Source of the DNA: Oscarella lobularis
Lineage: Eukaryota; Porifera; Homoscleromorpha; Homosclerophorida; Oscarellidae
Direction of reading: 5' to 3'
Assembly: GCF_947507565.1 (NCBI RefSeq)
Contig: NC_089182.1
Coordinates: 62,001-126,000, forward strand
Length of the DNA stretch: 64,000 nucleotides
In this document: positions 31,785-42,242 of the stretch, one piece after another
Layout of the letters: every line of letters begins with the position of its first letter
Position numbering within the stretch: the stretch's first letter is position 1
Position numbers and translations under genes: made by a program
Notes under the pieces: generated by a model
The model's input: only the letters and a program-made list of their open reading frames with translations
Told to the model about the DNA's origin: nothing
Database searches by the model: none

Positions 31785-33098
31785 GAATTTGCCACGCGGG
31801 GGAGGAATTGCGATAAATTCAAAATGTCTGACCAATGTATAATAATAATAATTAGGGAATAATTATTGATTTCTTTTCCAAATATTTTCTCATGTAGTTG
31901 AATGTATTTGACGAGTCAACCAATGAAATCTTCAGTCGAGTCTTTTCTCCTTGAGCCGAGAAGGAAGTGACATCACAAGGTAACGTTCTGCGTAATTAAT
32001 AATTTTCTTTTCAGATTTTTTTCGTCTAGTTCTTCTCCCCATCGAATCAACCAACTCTCTGGTCGAATAAACGTGGAGGAAGAAGGAGTTGCTTGAGTAA
32101 GGACAAACCCAAGCCTTTGACGAAAATCTTCAATCTGAGGAGGTGGAGAGAAGTCTTCTCTCTCATCCGGTTGAGAGGGAATGCCATAGGGATGGCTGAG
32201 GGGAGAACTATTGGAAAAAATCAATAAATAATTGGGACGAGAGCAAAACTGCCACTCTTACTGAAGCAGGTATAATTCTCGTTTTCTTCAACCTCTCTCT
32301 TTCTTCTTCTTTTATGTAGGCTCATTGAAGGATCATCGTACGAACGAGGTTACTTTCCGATGTCTTCATTCACCCCTGGGCCCCGGGGTGACTAAATAAA
32401 ACCGGCCCAACTCGGTTGCCAAGAGGATAAATTGGCTCACCTGTTGATGAGGGTTATGCAGTGCACCCTCCCCCCTCCAGGACTGCGGTGGGTAAAAAAG
32501 TGGTCCCCCTGGAAATCAGGCTGGCAGAACTCACATCCGAGGGCTGTCCGGTCCCAGGCGTCTGAGCCAGGAGAATAAACAGGCTCTAACTCCGATCGAG
32601 GGGAGTATGGAGTGACCCCCACTCTGAAGCCTGCACGGGGGGCCCCCCCTGCCGTCCGTGCAGGTGGACAGCAAAAAGTAGAAGAGAGTATGTGCGGATT
32701 TTTGTACTTCCGGGTTATTTCCGGGTTTATTCAAAATAAAAGATTTCTACATGTATTGCGCGTCTGGTGCCTTTTCTTGTTCGCGGAGGTCTTGCCCAGG
32801 ACCCCCAGAAGAGCAGTTTCATATTTGAAGTCATGCTCGGGACTCCTCCACCCTAACTACAGCTAACATGCAACTAAAAAAGCGAGTTATCCATATTCGT
32901 CTCCATCTTCTTGATAAGCAATAAATTGGAACGGTCATCGCCTTTCTTTGTCGTCGTCAGTAACGCGGCGTTGATAAAATAAAATGCCCAATATTATCGT
33001 TTGAAGTCAAACAGACGTTTAGAAATCGAAAAGGTGCCCAAATGTAGATTCAATGCTAGTGCGCGTTAGACTACGTCACTACTATTCTATGTGAGTAA
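31785..33098. other. Intergenic stretch with a possible minus-strand exon and a second GC-rich repeat-like insert
   Basis: A minus-strand open segment at 31973-32224 (PPPQIEDFRQRLGFVLTQAT, RPESWLIRWGEELDEKN) looks coding in texture and may be an exon with an acceptor near 32213, but no complete gene could be built. From about 32,370 to 32,870 lies a GC-rich block beginning near GGGCCCCGGGG. It has AATAAA within TTCAAAATAAAAGATT near 32736, which resembles an LTR or retroelement end. No TG...CA boundary or target duplication could be fixed. The last 200 bp are AT-rich and lead to the next gene. Confidence 0.35.
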
Positions 33099-34208
33099 AT
33101 GGTGTCGCGAATCGGGCTCGTTACAGGATCAACAAGCGGCATAGGGCTTGGCATAGCGCGCGTACTGGCGACAAAGCTCGAAGCTCTTATCATCAGTGGA
33201 TTCGCTACAGCGGATCAAGTAACACAAATCAAAAGCGAGTTGACCAGCGCAAAAGGATGCCAAATCGAATACGTGAATGCCGACCTCTCAAGGCCAACAG
33301 AAATCGCGAAAATGTTTAATAAAATTCATGAAATATTTCCGGAGGGGTTAGACGTATTGGTCAATAATGCAGGTGGGCCCCTCCTCCTCATTTTCCTTAC
33401 CTTTATATTATTCGAATCCCTAGGGGTTCAGCACGTGTGTCCAACCGAGAATTTTCCCAATGACAAATGGGATGATATGATTGCCGTCAATCTGTCTGCA
33501 CCTTTCCATGCTATCAAGTCAGCATTACCTAAAATGAAAGAAAAAGGTTTTGAGTATTATTGCTTTATGTAAACTTTCCCTAAATCAATTTCTAAAAGGA
33601 TACGGACGTATAATTAATATTGCCAGTGCTCACGGCTTAGTGGCGTCGGCAAACAAGGCACCCTATTGCGCAACCAAACATGGAATCGTTGGCATGACAA
33701 AAGTGATTAATTAATTAATAATTAATAATTAATCAGTCTACATGTATCCTCTTCTTCTTCCTAGAGTGTTGCTTTGGAAACTGCTGAATCAGGAATAACA
33801 TGCAATGCTATATGCCCAGGCTTTGCTTATACACCATGTAAGTCAGAAGAAAAACGAGAGAACGATCATCTCTATATACTTTTAGTGGTTAAAAAACAAG
33901 TTGAAGCGTATGCAGATCAGAAGAAACTCTCCTTCGAAGAAGCAAAAGTTTGTTCAAATGAATCTCGGGTGCACTCATAAATAAATAAATAAATAAATAA
34001 TTTTTTTAGAAAATGTTTGTCGCGGACAAACATCCACACAAAGATTTTGTCACCCCAGAAGAGGTACAGTGACACTTTCTCTACGTAATCTAATTTCCCC
34101 CGTTTTGGCTCGAAGATTGGTGAGATGATAGCCTATCTGTGCACTCCAGCAGCAAGAATGATAACGGGAGCAACGCTATCTATAGACGGTGGTTGGAGCG
34201 CATGGTAG
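33099..34208 (+). CDS. 3-hydroxybutyrate dehydrogenase, bacterial BdhA-type short-chain dehydrogenase
   Basis: Seven exons (33099-33372, 33424-33546, 33599-33702, 33765-33837, 33896-33947, 34010-34063, 34116-34208). Joined they give a complete SDR: the cofactor loop [16 protein letters not shown], the sequence [18 protein letters not shown], the catalytic segment [20 protein letters not shown] with YCATK, then [20 protein letters not shown] and the end [16 protein letters not shown]. The SAHGLVAS and NAICPG stretches match bacterial D-beta-hydroxybutyrate dehydrogenases (EC 1.1.1.30) better than animal BDH1 or BDH2. It would interconvert 3-hydroxybutyrate and acetoacetate with NAD. No mitochondrial signal seen. 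The introns show it is a resident gene and not a bacterial contaminant. Confidence 0.88.
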
Positions 34209-34385
34209 CCCAAATGGGGGCCCCAGTAAAAAAAACGTAGAGCCCCTTTACTTGCGTGATAGAAATCGTACCTGGTGCTACAGAACCGTCTCTTGAGTCT
34301 TCGAGCTTTCGGTCGGCGAAAATCCGGCATGCGTTCGATGACTTTAGCGTGCTCTAGGACGATTGTGTCAACTGTCAAGTGAGAA

Positions 34386-35612
34386 ATGTGCGATCGTTGC
34401 TTGGACGCCACAGACTTTGGCAGCGAACTTTGCCACTTGTGGCTCGACCCTCTAATCGACACTAAGTTGATCAAAAAGCTCGAGGAACACGAATTAGGCG
34501 ATATATCAAGTGGTGGCGGCGAGAAAACAAAGGAAACAAAGCCCGAAGCGACAACGCGCGACCACAGATGCTCGGCGCTCGATCCTTACCTGAAAGGCTT
34601 CGTCCAAATCATTGTCGTCGTCTCGTCGATAGCAGGAATCGTTTCCAACTGGCTCGCCTATTCGTCGTACGCCCGAAGGGGCGTGACCCCCTTACAAGGT
34701 CCCGAATCGCTTCTGCGAACGCTGTGGCTCGCTCAAGCGATCTGCGCATCGATAACGGTCCCGCTCGCCGTTCTAGTCAAAGTCATTGGGCCCGTATGCA
34801 AATGGAAAATCTCCGAATCAATAAGCGGTTATATCGTACTTATTGATCTTCTAATTGACAACATTGGGGGCCTGCTAATTAGCTACTATCTCTTTCGCGT
34901 CAACAATTGCTGGGTCGAAGTCGAAGGCAGCGCCGACGCTGATTATCTTTTCTGGGGTCTCATAGTCAATATCGGTTTCAAATTAATATCGTCTATTACT
35001 CAAATTATTTATGGATTTGTGAGGGGATATATTCTATGTTTTATTCGACACTGCACTCCCAGTGCCGATACAACGTTGCAAGTTGCGTTGAAAAGTCTGC
35101 ACATTGTTGCACTGTGTGGCGTAATGGTATTTGGTATCATTGTCATGGTGACGGTGATAAATATTCGCGTTGATGGAAGTCCCGTTTTGGTCTATGTTTA
35201 TAACAACGACAGTTTGACGTCAGCTAGCGTGCTCACGCGATTCGATGACGTTTATAATGGCAATTCAAGGCAAACGGCCGCTTCCTATTACAATATATAT
35301 ACGGGGGAGTGTTTCGTTTATTTTGTAACATTTGATGAAAATGAGCGAACAATTTCCTACGACTACAATTACAACTATTTCGATCAATCGAGAAATTTGA
35401 TTTGCGACGGAAGCAATGTTATTAGTGAGAGCCAAAGGCCGGGTCCCGTCTATTTAGATAAGGACTGGAAAGCGAGTCTTCTCAAAGAGTGGGAGAAAAA
35501 CGGGGGCGACATTATTACAGACTCAGTAACATGTGTCACACTTAGAGGACTATTTCAAAATGGGACACATGTTCCATGTTCATTGGACACGACATGTGAA
35601 GAAATTAAATAA
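34386..35612 (+). CDS. Orphan multi-pass membrane protein
   Basis: A single exon of 408 codons, starting MCDRCLDATDFGSELCHLWL. Hydrophobic segments: FVQIIVVVSSIAGIVSNWLA, LWLAQAICASITVPLAVLVK, SGYIVLIDLLIDNIGGLLIS, YLFWGLIVNIGFKLISSITQ and IVALCGVMVFGIIVMVTVIN. They are followed by a polar C-terminal domain of about 145 residues with Tyr/Asn-rich stretches and four or five Cys (ECFVYFV, NLICDG, VTCVTL, VPCSLDTTCEE). Five apparent helices place the two ends on opposite sides, with the Cys-bearing tail probably outside. I do not recognise it. The lack of introns is unusual here and could mean a retroposed or lineage-specific gene. Confidence 0.7.
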   Translation: MCDRCLDATDFGSELCHLWLDPLIDTKLIKKLEEHELGDISSGGGEKTKETKPEATTRDHRCSALDPYLKGFVQIIVVVSSIAGIVSNWLAYSSYARRGVTPLQGPESLLRTLWLAQAICASITVPLAVLVKVIGPVCKWKISESISGYIVLIDLLIDNIGGLLISYYLFRVNNCWVEVEGSADADYLFWGLIVNIGFKLISSITQIIYGFVRGYILCFIRHCTPSADTTLQVALKSLHIVALCGVMVFGIIVMVTVINIRVDGSPVLVYVYNNDSLTSASVLTRFDDVYNGNSRQTAASYYNIYTGECFVYFVTFDENERTISYDYNYNYFDQSRNLICDGSNVISESQRPGPVYLDKDWKASLLKEWEKNGGDIITDSVTCVTLRGLFQNGTHVPCSLDTTCEEIK

Positions 35613-35686
35613 TTAGAACACTTTATCCAAAGGGACTTTGCACTACTTTTGTTTTTTTGTTTGTTTGCGTGTTTTAATTAATAACA

Positions 35687-36790
35687 TTATTTACCTCCCA
35701 ATTGTTTGCTTAGTATCTCATATGAATATTCGTCAGCGTTCATTGGATCGCACACCGAAGGTGACGTCACATCGGTTTCATACCTAAAAAATCATTTGGA
35801 ACATATTCTTATAAAATATAAGTCATTAGCTTACCGAAGCTTCTTAGTGAAGAAATCCATTGATCCTCTATTTTCTAAAGGGAAAAATCAAATTTTTATT
35901 TTTTATGCTACACTCCCCTTTCACCTTTGAATACTGTGCAAACAATTTTCTTCATTTTCCACCTATAAAAATTCCACACAACGCCTAATCAAATTAATTA
36001 ATTAATTAATTAATATCCCTACCTACCTATGTCCAATAAGTTCTAGAATCTGCACTAAAAACTTTCCCAAGCCCTTACGTCTTACGTCTGCTTCAACTTG
36101 AACTTCGTAACTATAAAGACGTAGTTGCTACTCTAAATATGTTTTAGCTATTCTTACCAATATCCTACTTCTACGTCATCGTCGCCAAGATCAAATTGAA
36201 AAGTTAGAAAACCTAGAGGCTTCTTGTCTTCATTTCTTGCAATAATATACCTAATTTAAATATATTTTATCTTCTAATTTTATTGGATGTGGTTACCGTG
36301 CGTTATCCGCTTGCATTTCGTCTCTTTTCTCTCTGTCATTCCACTTCCATTCATTCCTCTCATGTACATCTTTCATATTCGCTTTGGTCAGTTCAAAAGC
36401 CCACTGAAGGTCATCCAATGGCAAATCAGCAGAACGAGTACACGTGATAAAAGCATTCAAACTAAAAATCAATAAATTCAAAATATATACATATATAAAA
36501 TTTTCGTCGTACTGTACCCATTTCGAGTGTAGTGACGAAAAGCGACAAGATGCTCCATAGGATCCGGGCACTAAAGAAAAAATGCTACAGTAGTGTACAC
36601 GTCACGCGACGAACTGACTTTATTCGCTTCCTCTATAACAGCCCAAATCTTGGCCAATTCTGCTTTTTTCTACACCGAAAGTAGTTGCGGGTGAAGGAAT
36701 CGCTCGTTCGTTCTACCTGTTTTCGCAACGCTTTCTTATCTCTACTTTTGCTCGACGATTTGTTCTTCTTTGTCGACTGCGACGATCCGG
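35687..36790 (-). CDS. NAA40: NAA40-like N-alpha-acetyltransferase (NatD), 5' exon uncertain
   Basis: Minus-strand exons in order: [20 protein letters not shown] (ends near 36720), [55 protein letters not shown] and [40 protein letters not shown]; then a GNAT core, [22 protein letters not shown], and [20 protein letters not shown] with [11 protein letters not shown] and stop at 35689-35687. The [19 protein letters not shown] block is diagnostic for NAA40, which acetylates the N-terminal serine of histones H4 and H2A. The first coding exon could not be fixed. A good donor (GTAAGT) near 37027 on the minus strand may end a first exon shared with the syntenin promoter region. Confidence 0.88.
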
Positions 36791-37073
36791 GAGGATCGCG
36801 ATCACGAGGAAGAAGGCACGCGCAATCATTCTACCATTTTCTATTTCCGCGTCGATGATCTAACGAAAACCAACGTCGTTTCGCACCTTTACCCAGCGCT
36901 GACCTCTTCGAACGAGTCCCGTCCACAGTTACGTCATCTTTCCGAATATAGGTCTTACGTCATTCTCATGTGACGCACCCGTCACCCTTTGACTCTCGTG
37001 ATATCGCTCAAAAGGCGTCACTTACCGTCTCATTGCAGAAGCGTTTGCATCGTTCTCGACAAAACAAAGTAAA

Positions 37074-38314
37074 ATGTCTCTCTATCCATCTCTCGAAGAC
37101 ATGGTCGTCGACAAAATGGCCCAAGCTCAGGTAGAAACAGGAAAAACGATAGTGCGACAAACGAATAATCTCATCTCGCAGGCCAACGCAAGTGCGCAAC
37201 CCGCCGCCATAGCAGTAAGTACCTCAATTCGCCCGTTTCCCTTTCGAGGGCCCCCACTAAGGAAACCCCCTTTCGTTCCCTAAAGGCTCATCCAGCTCCA
37301 CCACCAACCGTAACAGTACACGGCTCCGGCGTAACGGTTACGCAGAGCCTATATCCGTCTCTAAACGATTTCATGGGACTGGAAATCAGCGATGAAGTCG
37401 TTCGCCAGCACATGGCCGTCGTTCCTCAACCCCAACCCCAATCGGGGCCCCTTGTCGCGCCTGGCGGCTCCCAAGTCGTCGCGCCTGTCAGCGGATCGCG
37501 AGAAGTGGGCATCATGCGCTCGCAGATCAAGCAGGGAGTTCGTGAAGTCATTCTATGCAAAGACGCGAAGGGAAAAGTCGGTTTGGCTCTCAAATCGATC
37601 AGCAAGGTATCGTAGACGCTCGTCGCCGCCTTTTTTCGTATGCCTAACCTTTTTTTAGGGAGTTTTCGTTGCGTTCGTGTACAAAGGTTCGGCGGCGTCG
37701 CAAGGAGGACTTCGTTTTGGCGATCAAATTCTTCAGGTGGGTTTTTGGGGCGCGCGCGCTCGTTTCTGTCGTGACGTCATAGTTTTAGATCAACGGCGAG
37801 GTCGTCGCTGGATACAGTGAAGACAAAGTGAATAAGGTTATCAAGAAAGCGGCTCCTGGACGAATTACCTTTGCCGTGAGAGATCGACCATTCGAACGCA
37901 CAATCACAATGCAAAAGGACAGCTCTGGAGGCGTTGGTTTCGCCTTTAATAAGGGCGAAATCAAGCAAATCATCAAGGACTCATCTGCAGCAAGGTTAAA
38001 TAAATAAATAAATTAATTAGTATTAATTAGTATTGATTTTTCATTATTTTCTGTTAGAAATGGAATTCTTATTGATCATAATCTCGTTGAAGTGAATGGT
38101 CAGAATTGCGTTGGATTGAAAGACAAGGACATTCACGCGCTTTTCGACTTGGCACCGCGCACGTGCACAGTCACAATCATGCCTGTCTTTGTCTATCAGC
38201 ACATGGTTAAAAGGTAAGGGGAGGAAGGGTCATATTCTATTTATTGATTTATTTATTGGCTCTAGCTTGGGAAATTTGAAAAAATACATGGATCATTCGG
38301 TGCCGGAAATCTGA
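37074..38314 (+). CDS. SDCBP: Syntenin-1 (tandem PDZ scaffold)
   Basis: Starts [19 protein letters not shown], almost the vertebrate N terminus. Two LYPSL motifs (residue 3 and in the second exon) are the ALIX-binding LYPxL type. The PDZ pair follows: [59 protein letters not shown], then the linker [20 protein letters not shown] and the second [57 protein letters not shown]. It ends MDHSVPEI and TGA. About 295 residues, as in human (298). Syntenin binds syndecan tails and PIP2 and drives exosome formation and receptor recycling. Six exons. Confidence 0.96.
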
Positions 38315-38694
38315 GGAGAAACGCTTTGACTTTTGAAGACAGATAACAGTCCCTTTTAAAACTTGTAGGGTTGCTTGTGTATGTACAGGAAAGCGTTTCT
38401 TATGTCTACGTTTGTTTCTGTGTTTCTTTGTTTGTGGACAGAATAAATGATCACGTGTTAAATATTCATTATCATCATCATTTCTTAGGATAACTAACAA
38501 GGAAGTTAATAGAAAAAAAGTAGAAAAAAACTTCTTGTTTGTCACAACCCTAAGAGTCGTCATAGTCTCTCTGTCTATTTTCATCTCTATCAAGCAAAGC
38601 AAAGCAAAGAGACAGATCTTCTCAAAGTTCTGTCCCCATGCAGTCTAAACTAAAAGAATCTTACTTCGTATATACAAAGAGTCTTTTTCTCTCT
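38315..38694. other. 3' UTRs of convergent syntenin and KLF genes
   Basis: 380 bp between two stop codons facing each other. It contains AATAAA within GACAGAATAAATGATC (about 38440), a likely poly(A) signal for syntenin. Nothing else was seen. Confidence 0.5.
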
Positions 38695-39585
<891 letters not shown>

Positions 39586-39591
39586 TTACGT

Positions 39592-39644
39592 TACCTTTAT
39601 AGCCAATCAGCGGACTTGTTTTCGACCTCGCGCTCCATATATGG
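39592..39644 (-). promoter_or_regulatory. KLF promoter: TATA box, CCAAT box and CArG box
   Basis: Reading the minus strand toward the KLF start at 39543: CCATATATGG at 39644-39635 is a perfect SRF-type CArG box, ATTGGC (inverted CCAAT) lies near 39607-39602, and CTATAAAGG near 39601-39593 is a TATA box about 50-58 bp before the ATG. This order resembles SRF-driven immediate-early promoters. A clear TATA box is rare among the other genes here. Confidence 0.6.
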
Positions 39645-40089
39645 TGTCGCTATTTCGGGTGTCGTATATAAGCACGCGTGCCTGGCGTCGATGTTCTCAT
39701 TCTCTCCATGGGAGTGCGCATGTCAAAACAATTCCGGAAGACCGATCGTCATTTCGCTGAATCAGTCGATTCTCGACCCTTATACATAAACACAGTAGGC
39801 TAGAAAAGACGTCGCGATGAGACAAAACGTTAATAATAAGCAATACGCACTCGGGGAACTCGCCGCGTCGTCTCCTTCTCAAATTCGGAGCCAAAACGGC
39901 AATAGGCTGCATTCCTTTGTGCAGGTCAGTCGCGTATCTACCCCAGAAGGAGACTGATCGATGCGCAGCGCCCGCCATCGCCTTTATCGCCTCTACGCCG
40001 CACTCGCGTATATGTACTCGTGCCACGCCTACTAAATATAGCACACAAAGCCCGGACGTGCATTACATTATCCAAAAATACAGTTTTCA
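39645..40089. other. Intergenic stretch between KLF and FITM
   Basis: 445 bp upstream of KLF and downstream of FITM (both minus strand). It holds GTATATAAGC near 39666, TGCGCATG near 39717 and no supported coding exon; an open minus-strand segment at 39697-40044 has no recognisable content. Likely distal KLF promoter plus FITM 3' UTR. Confidence 0.45.
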
Positions 40090-40905
40090 TTAGGGGTATG
40101 CACAGTAGAAATAGACAAACGCCCATCCGCTAATTCCAAAGCCCGTGCCCAAAATCTTTGAGAAAATCCCTTCATATTGAGGCACAGTCTTGTGAAAATA
40201 TAGCGAAGTGGAAAAGAGCATGACGAGAGACGTGAGCTGCAACAGCGTCACACAGACGCGAAGTGCTATAGTGAAATAGCGAGAAGTGGAAAAATAGAAA
40301 GTCTGATTGGTGTAGTTACACACAGTAGTGATACTCTTCTGGACAGTATAGAGCACAAGAATGCTGAAACTGAGTAGAAACGAATGACCCGAAATATCGA
40401 AATCGCTCCACTCGCCACCCGAACTCGCGCACGCACGTTTTCCCTTGTGATCAGCCAATGAACACGTCCCAGTGTAATGACCCAGAAAGTCAAAGAAACT
40501 GGTGCAAACATACCAGATCACTGTCCATAGAATGAGCATGAAATAATGAGACAACCACTCGGAATATCGCGGAGGATCGAGATGACAATAGATGAGCGTG
40601 ATGCAGAGAAGAGAAACGGAAAACGTCCACGCCCACGCCCACTTGACAAAGTATTGATTCAATGGATTCATTTTGTTCGCGAAAAAATCGTGTAGTGGCT
40701 GGGGAAGGAGATCGATATCGAGGACACTTAGAGCATTTCCGATTAACACGACGACGACGATGAGACCGACCCAAATGACGTGATAATCGTGCCCACTTTC
40801 GTTTTCCGTTTCCTGATCGTTGTTTCCGCTGCTTCCACTTCGATTCGATACGTCCGCCTCTCTTGACGCTCGATTGCTTCTTACGCGACTCTCGGACATT
40901 GACAA
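40090..40905 (-). CDS. FITM2: FITM family (fat storage-inducing transmembrane) protein
   Basis: A single exon of 271 codons with about six hydrophobic segments (VIWVGLIVVVVLIGNALSVL; WAWTFSVSLLCITLIYC; SHYFMLILWTVIWYVCTSFF; HSFLLSFSILVLYTVQKSI; TIALRVCVTLLQLTSLVMLF; ILGTGFGISGWAFVYFY). The family signature ISGHSFLL is present, and a second His is at SLYFHKT; these correspond to the two catalytic histidines of the lipid phosphatase-like FIT2 enzyme of the endoplasmic reticulum, needed for lipid droplet formation. Choice between FITM1 and FITM2 is nominal. It is divergent from PNP, with 96 bp between start codons. Confidence 0.85.
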   Translation of the reverse strand: MSMSESRVRSNRASREADVSNRSGSSGNNDQETENESGHDYHVIWVGLIVVVVLIGNALSVLDIDLLPQPLHDFFANKMNPLNQYFVKWAWAWTFSVSLLCITLIYCHLDPPRYSEWLSHYFMLILWTVIWYVCTSFFDFLGHYTGTCSLADHKGKRACASSGGEWSDFDISGHSFLLSFSILVLYTVQKSITTVCNYTNQTFYFSTSRYFTIALRVCVTLLQLTSLVMLFSTSLYFHKTVPQYEGIFSKILGTGFGISGWAFVYFYCAYP

Positions 40906-41001
40906 AGCCGAGAAAAATTCGAGTGCTGCTCACTCACGTGGTATCTATCTAGCGCGCGTCTTCATCACCCTGGATCCGCCCCCACACCGGTGCAGCAAAC
41001 G
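40906..41001. promoter_or_regulatory. FITM/PNP bidirectional start region
   Basis: 96 bp between two divergent ATG codons, containing CTCACGTGG (E-box CACGTG near 40934) and CTAGCGCGCG. No TATA box. Confidence 0.5.
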
Positions 41002-42127
41002 ATGAGCAAGTTATCGTAAGCGCCTCTCCGCGAATCGAATGCACATGACGCCGTGCCGATTTAGCGTCGCCGAGCAGCCGTACACGTATTCGGAAATAGA
41101 AGCGATCGCCGCTTATCTGAAGAGCAAAACACGCCATAATCCGACAATTGGCATCATTTGCGGCTCAGGTCTCGGTGGACTCGCCGATCAAGTCGACGAT
41201 GCCGAAGATTTCGACTACAGCAGCATTCCTAAATTCCCCGTTAGCACAGGTAGAGAAAAAAACCAAACCCCTCGCTTTTTAGAGTTTTTTGCTAGTGCCA
41301 GGTCACGCGGGGAAACTCGTCTTTGGGAAATTGAGCGGAAAGACGGTCGTCTGCATGAAAGGTCGATTCCACTTCTACGAGGGTTATCCCATGTGGAAAG
41401 TATAAAAAAAAAAACGAACGTGGAGGTGGAAGGGGCTATAATTAATAAATTTTAGGTTACTTTGCCTGTACGGGTCCTCAAGCTTCTTGGTGTTCAAACT
41501 CTCATTGTCACCAATGCAGCTGGAGGACTCAATCCCGCCTATAAACCCGGTGACGTCATGGCAATCAAAGATCACGTTTTTCTCCCTGGAATGGTCGGCT
41601 TTCATCCACTCCAAGGACACAACATGCATCAGTGAGTCCCACTCACCCAACCGCACCCCCGCACTACTAAACATCTACTTTAGATTTGGAGAACGCTTTA
41701 CCCCAATGTCCGATGCCTATACCCCAAAACTTCGCGATGCATTATTAAAAATAGGAAAGCGTCTAGTCGGCGAGAGTATGAAAGAGGGTGTCTATTGCAT
41801 GGTAGTACATAAGGGAAATTATAGGGCTATTCTATTTATTTATTTATTTATTAGGTGAGTGGTCCTACCTATGAATCTCCGAGCGAAGCCAGTTATCTTC
41901 GTCTGATTGGCGGCGACGCCGTGGGAATGAGTACAGCTCCGGAAGTGGTCGTCGCTCGTCACTGTGGAATGCAAATCGTCGGAATTTCTCTGGTCACAAA
42001 TAAGGTGATTTTAGCCAATGACGGAGATGGTCAACCGGCTGCGAATCACGCTGAGGTTTTGGAAACGGGAAAACGACGAGCAGCTGATATGGAGAAAATT
42101 GTTTCTGCACTAGTAGGAGAAATCTAG
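41002..42127 (+). CDS. PNP: Purine nucleoside phosphorylase
   Basis: Short first exon (MSKLS, donor GTAAGC) joined to [20 protein letters not shown]. Then [15 protein letters not shown] (phosphate loop), [127 protein letters not shown] and VTNKV with the purine-site Asn. About 290 residues, the length of trimeric animal PNP, which cleaves inosine and guanosine with phosphate in purine salvage. Six exons; the small intron after YPMWK contains a run of A. The catalytic residues appear intact. Confidence 0.96.
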
Positions 42128-42242
42128 ACTAAAAAGGACATCTCTTACTATTTTTTTTGTATTGCACTCTCTCGAATATGCCACGCCTACTGTTTGCGAT
42201 TGCGCACTCGCGTAACTCCTGACAACGAAACACTCGACGTAA

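Noticed and set aside
32700-32870. Complete LTR retrotransposon
   Set aside because: No second LTR, primer-binding site, gag/pol motif or TG...CA ends with a target duplication could be found.
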